Below, piece after piece: positions 6,883 through 13,335 of a stretch of DNA of 20,455 bases; position 1 is the first letter of the stretch; each line of letters begins with the position of its first letter. The notes below the pieces were generated by a model. The model was not told where the DNA came from. It did no database searches and saw nothing but the letters and a program-made list of their open reading frames with translations. Location: NCBI GenBank assembly GCA_002438805.1, contig DJQV01000008.1, forward strand, positions 1-20,455, in the 5' to 3' direction. The translations under genes and the position numbers were made by a program. This DNA comes from Bacteroidales bacterium UBA6377. GTDB taxonomy: Bacteria > Bacteroidota > Bacteroidia > Bacteroidales > UBA932.

Positions 6883-7110
6883 AAAAGTTTGATTTTCAAT
6901 TAATAATATTGCCCTCGGAGCTCTCATCGGGCTTCATTTTCTGTTTTCCATCAGCCCGCGCCGCACAATAATCAAATTTCAATTCAGAACCAGCTAATAT
7001 CATTAAATTTTAGCAAGTATCAGCCTTATCAATCGGCGCAAGCCATAACCACAATGGCAAATATAAATATTTTCAACTGAATGCAAAATTATTTTCACAT
7101 CTTTATTGCA
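6854..7110 (-). repeat. Duplicated promoter/leader plus signal-peptide start, copy B
   Basis: Counterpart of 1555-1811. Both copies keep the promoter boxes, the roughly 170-nt leader, a CCC...GGG hairpin region near the start codon, and the MKKALIAAS codons. They then diverge into unrelated genes: a propeller here, an NVEALA gene there. Confidence 0.9.
7058..7087 (-). promoter_or_regulatory. Bacteroidetes-type promoter for P4-P5
   Basis: On the minus strand TATATTTG (plus 7058-7065) has a TTTG (plus 7084-7087) 18 nt upstream. The layout is identical to the promoter at 1758-1787, and the predicted leader is again about 170 nt. Confidence 0.65.
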
Positions 7111-7176
7111 ACTATCCAGAGACATATTTGTCAAGTGTCTAGATATTGCGCGATTAAAATAATATGGCTATCTTGG

Positions 7177-7217
7177 CACTGAAAAAACAGTCGTCATTAA
7201 AGACCATTTTTTCAGTG
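7177..7217. promoter_or_regulatory. Perfect 11-bp inverted repeat upstream of the AAA ATPase
   Basis: CACTGAAAAAA (7177-7187) and TTTTTTCAGTG (7207-7217) are exact reverse complements around a 19-nt spacer, ending 17 nt before the ATPase start. A weak -7-like TATCTTGG (7169-7176) with ATTG (7145-7148) sits just upstream, so the repeat would fall in the 5' leader or over the start site. It could be an operator for an autoregulator or an RNA hairpin attenuating translation. The rest of 7111-7234 shows no gene. Confidence 0.5.
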
Positions 7218-7234
7218 TAGAAAAAGCGCATTTT

Positions 7235-8560
7235 ATGATTATAGACAGAAGCGAATACGTTAATCTGCTACTTGCAAAGCGTTGGAATGGCAAGGTGAAA
7301 ATAGTGACCGGTATAAGACGTTCCGGCAAGTCATTCTTGCTATCCACGCTTTTTAAGAACAGGTTGTTAGAGGATGGTGTCAGCAAAGATGATTTTATAG
7401 AAATCGCGTTGGACAGAAAGTCGGACGCAAAATACCGCAACCCGAACCTCTTGTATGATTATATAATGAGGCACACACAAGACCCCGGTAGAAGATTTTA
7501 TGTGTTTATCGATGAGATACAATTGTCATACAGGATAAAGAATGAGGATATTGACGAATCCTTAGTGCCTGAAGATGACAGAGACATGCTCTATACTACT
7601 TTTTACGACATCCTGAATGACTTGATGGCACGTCCGAACATCGATCTGTACGTGACAGGTTCTAATTCAAAGATGTTGTCTAAAGACATCGTGACAAATT
7701 TTCGTGACAGGGGCTCAGAAATAAAAGTATATCCACTGTCATTTGCGGAATATCTGTCAGTGGCAGGAATGGAGAAAGCTGATGCCCTTGAGGAATACCT
7801 GATGTATGGTGGTATGCCTTTGGCTGTCCTTGAGCCAGACAAGAAGGAGAAGCGCAAGTATCTGCAGGGGCTTTTCTCAAATGTCTATATTAAAGATATC
7901 GTAGAGCGTTATAAACTAAAAGACGATAATATACTGAGTGCGTTGGTAGATGCCCTCGCATCATCTGTAGGATCCTTGACGAATCCGAACAAATTGGCCA
8001 ACACCGCAGGCTCTCTGACGGGAAAGTCACCATCATACAATACAATAAAAAACTACCTTGATTACGTGGAAGACGCCTATCTTTTCCAAAGCGCGAAACG
8101 GTGGGATGTAAAAGGACGAAGGTATTTCGATACGATTCAGAAATATTATGCCATGGATCTTGGTTTGAGAAACGCCAAGTTAAATTTCCGGCAGCAGGAG
8201 CGATCGCACCTAATGGAAAATATAATTTTCAATGACTTGATACGCCGTGGATATTCAGTGGATGTCGGTATAGTGGAACATACACGGGTCTTTGAAGGCA
8301 AGCGTAAGATGTCACAATATGAGATTGACTTCGTGGTCAACATCGGCAATGACAAGGTGTATATCCAATCTGCCTTGAATGCGGACACCCCAGAGAAGAA
8401 GGCGCAGGAGACATTCTCTTTAAGAAACACAGGTGATTTCTTTCGCAAAATTGTTGTATTGGACGGGAACGCCAAACTGTGGACTGATGAAGACGGAGTG
8501 ATGTTTGTGGGCGTAATCCCCTTTCTTCTGGATGATGTTGTGGCAGAAATAATCAGATAA
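7235..8560 (+). CDS. AAA family ATPase with DUF4143-type C-terminal region
   Basis: A 441-residue protein. Walker A is GIRRSGKS at residues 26-33, Walker B FYVFIDEIQ with Asp93-Glu94, and a sensor-type TGSNSK at 141-146. The segment YPLSFAEYL, then EYLMYGGMPLAVLE and the YIKDIVERY helix, is characteristic of the AAA_14/DUF4143 ATPases. The C-terminal part (VENIIFNDL-like ENIIFNDLIRRGY, YEIDFVV) fits the DUF4143 region, often compared with the restriction-endonuclease-like fold. These proteins are frequent in accessory regions of Bacteroidetes; cellular role is unclear. It appears to be a single-gene unit preceded by the inverted repeat at 7177-7217, between the lipoprotein island and the higher-GC block. 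Confidence 0.9.
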   Translation: MIIDRSEYVNLLLAKRWNGKVKIVTGIRRSGKSFLLSTLFKNRLLEDGVSKDDFIEIALDRKSDAKYRNPNLLYDYIMRHTQDPGRRFYVFIDEIQLSYRIKNEDIDESLVPEDDRDMLYTTFYDILNDLMARPNIDLYVTGSNSKMLSKDIVTNFRDRGSEIKVYPLSFAEYLSVAGMEKADALEEYLMYGGMPLAVLEPDKKEKRKYLQGLFSNVYIKDIVERYKLKDDNILSALVDALASSVGSLTNPNKLANTAGSLTGKSPSYNTIKNYLDYVEDAYLFQSAKRWDVKGRRYFDTIQKYYAMDLGLRNAKLNFRQQERSHLMENIIFNDLIRRGYSVDVGIVEHTRVFEGKRKMSQYEIDFVVNIGNDKVYIQSALNADTPEKKAQETFSLRNTGDFFRKIVVLDGNAKLWTDEDGVMFVGVIPFLLDDVVAEIIR

Positions 8561-8904
8561 CTAAGTTTTAGTCACCGAAAAGGATGATTTATATTCACTT
8601 TTTAGTACAACAAGGCCGTTTTCTTTACCGCAGACAAAACCTCGGATGCCAAAGAATCACCATCACTCAAGCTCATACCTGACCATGACATCATCGCCGC
8701 CCCTCAGAAATTTGTCAGGCAAAATCCTTATTTTTGCCGTACCGTTCCACAGGGTGCGGTGCAAAGCCAGAGCAGCAAGCGTCAAGGCTGTCAGCAAACA
8801 CGAACCGCAATGCCAGAGCGAACCGCAAAGCAAGAGCGCCAAGACAAAAGACGAACCGCAAGGCAGAGGGAAAGCATGGCAGAAAGAGGGCAGGCAAGAA
8901 AACA
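8561..8904. other. Noncoding spacer with a recurring 10-mer
   Basis: No convincing gene is seen; reading frames on both strands here have low-complexity or basic compositions. CGAACCGCAA occurs three times (8801-8810, 8819-8828, 8852-8861) in the 100 bases before the polymerase start. A perfect -7-like TATTTTTG sits at 8729-8736 but has no -33 element at proper spacing. It may be the leader of the polymerase operon. Confidence 0.5.
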
Positions 8905-10296
8905 ATGCGAAAATACGTCGCCATAGACCTGAAGTCATTCTTCGCTTCAGTGGAGTGTGTGGACAGGGGGCTCGACCCGCTGTCCACCAGGCTTGTCGTC
9001 GCCGACGAGTCCCGCACGGACAAGACCATCTGCCTGGCCGTCACCCCCGCCCTCAAAGCCTACGGCATCGGGGGCAGGGCAAGACTTTTCGAAGTCAACC
9101 AGAAGCTCAGGGAAGTCTACCGCAGGACCGGAGAGAAGGTGGATTTCATCATCGCCCCTCCGAGGATGCACAGATACATGGAGGTAAGCTCCAGGATCTA
9201 CAGCATCTACCTCAACCACGTCGCCGCCGAGGACATCTTCCCCTACTCGATCGACGAGATCTTCGCGGACGTCACGGAGTACCTCGATTCATACAAGTGC
9301 ACCGCCCACGAACTGGCTATGCGCATGGTGCGTGACGTGCTCGCGCAGACCGGGATCACCGCCACCGCCGGCATCGGCACCAACCTCTTCCTCGCCAAGG
9401 TGGCGATGGACATCGAGGCGAAACACTCCCCCGCCGACAAGGACGGGGTGCGGATCGCCGAACTGGACGAGATGAGTTTCCGCCGGAAATACTGGAACCA
9501 CCGTCCGCTGACCGACTTCTGGCGTATCGGCCCGGGGATCGCAGCCAGGCTCGAACAGAATTTCATGTACACGCTCGGAGACGTGGCCCTGTGCTCCGTC
9601 CGCAACGAGGAGATCCTCTACAAACTGTTCGGGGTCAACGCCGAACTGATCATCGACCACGCCTGGGGCTGGGAGCCGTGCACCATAAAAGATGTGAAAC
9701 AATACCGTCCGTCAGTCAAGAGCCTCAGCTCCGGACAGGTGCTCTCATACGCATACGACTTCACCAAGGCCCGCGTCGTGGTTCGGGAGATGGCGGACGC
9801 CCTCTCGCTCGACCTTGTCTCCAAGCACCTCGTCTGCGACCAGATCGTCCTCACGGTGGGCTACGATGTGGAGAACCTCACCGACCCGGTCAGGAAAGCC
9901 CGCTACCATGGTCCGGTGGACACGGACAGGTACGGCAGACAGATCCCCAAATCGGCACACGGCTCGATAAACCTCAGCAAGCAGACCTCCTCGGGAGCGG
10001 CCATTTCCAAAGCGACAGCCACCCTCTTCGACAGGATCGTGGACAAAGACCTACTGGTGAGGAGGATGTATGTAGTGGCAAACAACACCGTGGACGAATC
10101 CAAGGTCGAAGCAGTCCAGCTCGACCTGTTCGAAGACGGCATGGCGGAGACGAACGGAAAAGAGCGCAGACGCCAGGAAGCCATCCTCGCAATCAAAAAG
10201 AAATTCGGTAAAAACGCCATCCTCAAGGGCATCAACTTCGAGGAAGGAGCCACCATGATAGAGCGCAACAGCCAGGTCGGAGGTCACAAAGCATGA
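8905..10296 (+). CDS. Y-family DNA polymerase (UmuC/DinB-like)
   Basis: A 463-residue translesion polymerase. The start at 8905 is chosen because MRKYVAIDLKSFFASVEC is the canonical family beginning: the first metal-binding Asp is at residue 8, with SFFASVE following. An upstream extension to 8734 would add 57 basic, low-complexity residues. The second catalytic centre is the YSIDEIFADV segment, with the acidic pair of the SxDE motif. TAGIGTNLFLAKVA and the FWRIGPGIAARL helix-hairpin-helix follow, then a little-finger region (SLSSGQVL, DQIVLTVGYD). Family knowledge: UmuC-type polymerases extend past damaged bases, usually under SOS control. No umuD-like peptidase is adjacent. Instead an overlapping YolD-like gene follows, a layout best known from Firmicutes UvrX/YqjW-type loci. 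Transfer from or to mobile elements is plausible. Confidence 0.93.
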   Translation: MRKYVAIDLKSFFASVECVDRGLDPLSTRLVVADESRTDKTICLAVTPALKAYGIGGRARLFEVNQKLREVYRRTGEKVDFIIAPPRMHRYMEVSSRIYSIYLNHVAAEDIFPYSIDEIFADVTEYLDSYKCTAHELAMRMVRDVLAQTGITATAGIGTNLFLAKVAMDIEAKHSPADKDGVRIAELDEMSFRRKYWNHRPLTDFWRIGPGIAARLEQNFMYTLGDVALCSVRNEEILYKLFGVNAELIIDHAWGWEPCTIKDVKQYRPSVKSLSSGQVLSYAYDFTKARVVVREMADALSLDLVSKHLVCDQIVLTVGYDVENLTDPVRKARYHGPVDTDRYGRQIPKSAHGSINLSKQTSSGAAISKATATLFDRIVDKDLLVRRMYVVANNTVDESKVEAVQLDLFEDGMAETNGKERRRQEAILAIKKKFGKNAILKGINFEEGATMIERNSQVGGHKA

Positions 10297-10502
10297 CAGA
10301 CACACACAAATACGATGACATCATCGGGATGGAGCACCACAGTTCGCCAAGACATCAGAGGATGAGCATGGCGGACCGCGCGGCTCAGTTCGCACCCTTC
10401 GCGGCCCTCACCGGATACGACACCATGGTCGAAGAGACTGTCCGCATCACCGAATCCATCCAGGAGCGGAAAGGCCGCCAGGAAGAGGACGGAGAGTGGT
10501 GA
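10293..10502 (+). CDS. Small YolD-like protein coupled to Y-family polymerase
   Basis: A 69-residue protein whose ATG overlaps the polymerase stop (ATGA), which indicates translational coupling. The core DDIIGMEHH, MSMADRAAQFAPFAALTGYD and EETVRITE resembles YolD-like/UvrX-associated small proteins. In Firmicutes plasmids, phages and ICEs these sit beside UmuC-type polymerases and are proposed to stand in for UmuD-type partners. No signal peptide or metal site is seen. The C-terminal tail (QERKGRQEEDGEW) is strongly charged. It ends only 3 nt from the convergent Lrp gene. Family assignment is from motif recognition and moderately sure; the role as polymerase accessory is inferred from the neighbour. 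Confidence 0.75.
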   Translation: MTDTHKYDDIIGMEHHSSPRHQRMSMADRAAQFAPFAALTGYDTMVEETVRITESIQERKGRQEEDGEW

Positions 10503-10505
10503 GGG

Positions 10506-10973
10506 CTAACGCTTCAGATGCACAGGCACGCCGAACGTCTCCTTGACCACACCCATCACGAAGGAACTGTTGAGACTCCCGATACAGTCGAGATCCCCCA
10601 TTATCCTCAGCACGAAACGCTGGTAATCCTTCATGCTGGAGACATACACCTTCATCAGGAAGTCGTAGTCCCCGGAGATGTTGTAGCACTCCGCCACCTC
10701 GTCTATCTGCGCCACCGCGTCCATGAGCCGTCTGGCGTTGTCGAAAGTGTGCTGCTTGAGTTTTATGTAGCAGAACGCCATGAAAGAGCAGTCAAGCTTG
10801 TCGGCATCGAGCACAGCCGCGAATTTCCTGATGTACCCCCGCTCCCGCAGTCTTTTCACCCTCTCGAATACCGGGGTCGGAGACAGGTGTACCCTGGCGG
10901 CAATTTCCTTGTTCGTCAAATCGGCATTGTCCTGAAGCAGCCTCAGGATCTCGACATCCTTTTCATCTATCAT
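10506..10973 (-). CDS. Lrp/AsnC family transcriptional regulator
   Basis: A 155-residue protein starting at 10973 with MIDEKDVEILRLLQDN, the usual family N-terminus; the frame runs further upstream but those residues are not part of the family. The helix-turn-helix is at about residues 15-45 (LTNKEIAARVHLSPTPVFERVKRL). The C-terminal RAM ligand-binding domain includes VAECYNISGDYDFLMKVYV. Lrp/AsnC proteins sense amino acids and often control divergently transcribed neighbours. Here metY-metF-metH start 159 nt away in the opposite direction, so regulation of methionine synthesis with methionine or a related amino acid as effector is a reasonable inference. It shares a 3-nt convergent junction with the YolD-like gene. 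Confidence 0.93.
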   Translation of the reverse strand: MIDEKDVEILRLLQDNADLTNKEIAARVHLSPTPVFERVKRLRERGYIRKFAAVLDADKLDCSFMAFCYIKLKQHTFDNARRLMDAVAQIDEVAECYNISGDYDFLMKVYVSSMKDYQRFVLRIMGDLDCIGSLNSSFVMGVVKETFGVPVHLKR

Positions 10974-11041
10974 ACGGAAAAATTTTCTGACCAAATACGG
11001 CGGGAACCGGATACCATAGAACAATTCACCTGCCGCATCAG

Positions 11042-11049
11042 CAAATATA
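11042..11049 (-). promoter_or_regulatory. -7 box for the Lrp gene
   Basis: TATATTTG on the minus strand matches TAnnTTTG exactly; the -33 region is weak (TTTC about 19 nt upstream). The predicted leader to 10973 is about 60 nt. Confidence 0.45.
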
Positions 11050-11058
11050 GGTAATTTT

Positions 11059-11082
11059 TCCAAATACATGAAAACACTTGGA
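11059..11082. promoter_or_regulatory. Imperfect palindrome, candidate Lrp operator
   Basis: A 24-base imperfect dyad in the Lrp-metY intergenic region has outer arms TCCAA (11059-11063) and TTGGA (11078-11082) and an AT-rich centre. It lies between the -7 box of lrp and the predicted start of metY, so a bound dimer could affect both promoters. It is a short dyad and a chance match is possible. Confidence 0.3.
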
Positions 11083-11108
11083 TAATTTGTCCAGACAGCC
11101 GAACTTTG
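11078..11108 (+). promoter_or_regulatory. Candidate promoter for metY-metF-metH
   Basis: TTG (11078-11080), a 20-nt spacer and GAACTTTG (11101-11108), which deviates from TAnnTTTG in the first base only, lie upstream of the ATG at 11133. The leader would be under 20 nt, too short for a riboswitch, which leaves protein-based control. Confidence 0.4.
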
Positions 11109-11132
11109 CATCGACAAAAAACGAGAAAAAGA

Positions 11133-12419
11133 ATGAGCACTCAGAAACTCCACCTCGACACGCTGGCCCTCCATGTAGGCCAGGAGACGGCAGACCCGGT
11201 ATCGGATGCCCGCGCCGTACCTATCTATCAGACAACATCATACGTATTCCATAACAGCCAGCACGCCGCCGATCGCTTCGGCCTCAGGGACCCGGGCAAC
11301 ATCTACGGCAGACTCACCAACACCACCCAGGACGTGTTCGAGAAGAGGATAGCTGCACTCGAAGGAGGAGTCGCCGCGCTCGCAGTGGCATCCGGTGCCG
11401 CAGCCGTCACCTATGCCCTCCAGAACGTGCTCCAGCAGGGCGACCACATCATCGCCGCCGACAACATGTACGGAGGCTCATTCAACCTGATCACCCACAC
11501 CCTGACGACACAGGGGATCTCCAACACCATAGTCAAGGTCAACGACCTCAAGGCCCTTGAAGGTGCCATCAGGCCCAATACTAAAGTGATTTATGCCGAG
11601 ACTTTCGGCAACCCGAACTCCGACGTGACGGACCTCGACGGCATAGCCGAGGTGGCACACAGGCACGGGATCGTGTTCATAGTCGACAACACCTTCGCTC
11701 CGATCCTCATAAGACCGATTGAGCACGGGGCCGACATCGTCGTGCACTCGGCGACCAAGTTCATCGGCGGCCACGGCACCACCCTCGGCGGAGTCATCGT
11801 GGACGGGGGCAAGTTCGACTGGAAGAAGAACCCGGACAAATACCCGACGCTCGCCAAGCCGGACCCTAGCTACCACGGGGCTGTGTTCGCCGACGTGGCG
11901 GGGCCGGCCGCATTCGTGACGAGAGTGAGGGCCGTGATACTCCGCGACACCGGAGCCTGCATCAGTCCGATCAGCGCATGGCTCCTACTCCAGGGGACCG
12001 AGACCCTCCCGCTCCGCATAGAACGCCATGTGCAGAACGCCCTCAAGGTGGTGGAATATCTTGAGCACAATCCCAAGGTGGCCAAAGTCAACCATCCGGC
12101 CGTCCAGACACACCCCGACCATGCCCTGTACCAGAAATATTTCCCGAATGGAGGAGGATCCATCTTCACATTCGAGATAAAGGGCACACAGCAGGATGCA
12201 TGGAAGTTCATCGACAGCCTCAAGATCTTCTCCCTTCTTGCCAACGTGGCTGATGTCAAGAGCCTCGTGATCCACCCGGCCACCACCACCCATTCGCAGA
12301 TGTCCCCGGAAGAGCTTGAGCAGCAGCACATCACACCGACAACAGTCAGGCTCTCCATAGGCATCGAAAACATCGACGACATCATCGCCGACCTCGACCA
12401 GGCTTTCGCAGCGATATAG
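11133..12419 (+). CDS. metY: O-acetylhomoserine aminocarboxypropyltransferase (sulfhydrylase)
   Basis: A 428-residue PLP enzyme of the Cys/Met metabolism family, the usual length for MetY. The start at 11133 follows a purine-rich GAAAAAGA and gives MSTQKLHLDTLALHVGQ, the standard beginning. Recognisable parts are YQTTSYVF, NIYGRLTNTTQDVFEKRIAALEGG, the PLP-contact segment VDNTFAPILIRP and the Schiff-base lysine in HSATKFIGGHG (Lys209). The C-terminal VKSLVIHPATTTHSQM and VRLSIGIENIDDI motifs are typical. It converts O-acetylhomoserine plus sulfide to homocysteine, which MetH then methylates. It leads a three-gene operon with metF (3 nt after its stop) and metH. MetB/MetC-type trans-sulfuration enzymes are related, but length and motifs favour MetY. 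Confidence 0.95.
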   Translation: MSTQKLHLDTLALHVGQETADPVSDARAVPIYQTTSYVFHNSQHAADRFGLRDPGNIYGRLTNTTQDVFEKRIAALEGGVAALAVASGAAAVTYALQNVLQQGDHIIAADNMYGGSFNLITHTLTTQGISNTIVKVNDLKALEGAIRPNTKVIYAETFGNPNSDVTDLDGIAEVAHRHGIVFIVDNTFAPILIRPIEHGADIVVHSATKFIGGHGTTLGGVIVDGGKFDWKKNPDKYPTLAKPDPSYHGAVFADVAGPAAFVTRVRAVILRDTGACISPISAWLLLQGTETLPLRIERHVQNALKVVEYLEHNPKVAKVNHPAVQTHPDHALYQKYFPNGGGSIFTFEIKGTQQDAWKFIDSLKIFSLLANVADVKSLVIHPATTTHSQMSPEELEQQHITPTTVRLSIGIENIDDIIADLDQAFAAI

Positions 12420-12422
12420 AAA

Positions 12423-13325
12423 ATGAAGCAATACCCCTCACTTGAGATAGTCCCGCCGCTGACAGGCATGACAAAGACTGAACTCCTCGACGACATCAGG
12501 CCGTTCATCGAGTTCAAGCCGCGCCACATAAACGTGACCTGCCACCGGGACGAGGTGGTCTACGAAGAGCAGCCAGACGGCAGCTACAAGAAGCGCCTTG
12601 TGCGCCGCCGCGTGAGCGAGACGGCGGTATGCGGGGCCATCCAGTCCGAGTTCAAGGTGGACGTCGTCCCACACCTGATATGCGGGGGACTGAGCGCCGA
12701 GCAGATAGAGTTCCAGCTCCAGGACTTCAAGTTCATGGGAATCAACAATGTGCTGGCGCTGCGCGGTGACTGCCTCACGGGCGAGAAACGCTTCTCCCCT
12801 GTCCCGGGCGGCTACACCCACGCGAGCGAACTGGTGGAAGCCATCCGCCGCTTCGAGAAGGACAACAGTTGTGAAGGATTTTTCAAGGTCGGGGTCGGCG
12901 GCTACCCGGAGAAACATTTCGAAGCGCCGAACCTCGATGACGACATCACCAACCTCAAGCGCAAGGTCGATGCCGGCGCAGACTACATCACCACCCAGAT
13001 GTTCTTCGACAACAAGGTATTCTACGATTTCGTGGGCCGCTGCCGGAGCGCCGGCATCAACGTCCCCATAATCCCGGGACTCAAGCCCATCTCCACCCCG
13101 AGGCAGGTGAAGCTCCTCCCGGAAGCCTTCTCCATCGACATCCCGCACGAACTCACGGGCGAAATCGCCGCACACCAGGACGACAGGCAGGCCGTATACC
13201 AAATCGGACAGGAATGGGCCACGGCGCAGTGCAAAGACCTTCTCGCCCACGGAGTCCCGGGAGTACACTTCTACACCATGGGCAAGTCAGCCAACGTCAT
13301 CGGAATCCTCCGAGAATGTTTTTAG
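12423..13325 (+). CDS. metF: 5,10-methylenetetrahydrofolate reductase
   Basis: A 300-residue flavoprotein that makes 5-methyltetrahydrofolate for MetH. The Bacteroidetes-type N-terminus is present but short (LEIVPPLTG, corresponding to the FExxPP motif with its conserved Glu). Then come HINVTCHRDEVVYEE, VVPHLICGG, NNVLALRGDCLTGEKRF, FKVGVGGYPEKH, DAGADYITTQMFFDN and VPIIPGLKPI, all conserved MTHFR segments. The C-terminus has HGVPGVHFYTMGKS. The N-terminus lacks about ten residues found in many relatives; the only earlier in-frame room is occupied by metY, so the start at 12423 is kept. It lies 3 nt after metY and 10 nt before metH. Confidence 0.95.
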   Translation: MKQYPSLEIVPPLTGMTKTELLDDIRPFIEFKPRHINVTCHRDEVVYEEQPDGSYKKRLVRRRVSETAVCGAIQSEFKVDVVPHLICGGLSAEQIEFQLQDFKFMGINNVLALRGDCLTGEKRFSPVPGGYTHASELVEAIRRFEKDNSCEGFFKVGVGGYPEKHFEAPNLDDDITNLKRKVDAGADYITTQMFFDNKVFYDFVGRCRSAGINVPIIPGLKPISTPRQVKLLPEAFSIDIPHELTGEIAAHQDDRQAVYQIGQEWATAQCKDLLAHGVPGVHFYTMGKSANVIGILRECF

Positions 13326-13335
13326 ACAACACAAG

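Noticed and set aside
8734..8904. N-terminal extension of the Y-family polymerase
   Set aside because: The 57 extra residues are basic and low in complexity, and the canonical family start MRKYVAIDLKSFF begins at 8905.
8663..8938. Minus-strand ORF upstream of the polymerase
   Set aside because: The composition is leucine/cysteine-rich antisense of basic repeats with no motif; only the last 30 or so residues look protein-like, which is too little to call a relic.
10974..11132. SAM or cobalamin riboswitch before metY
   Set aside because: The predicted leader is under 20 nt, and no conserved riboswitch core or multi-stem structure was found in the 159-base gap.
12438..13268. Long open frame antisense to metF (276 codons)
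   Set aside because: It lies wholly opposite a firmly identified gene in GC-rich DNA, has no family-like motifs, and arises from codon bias on the other strand.
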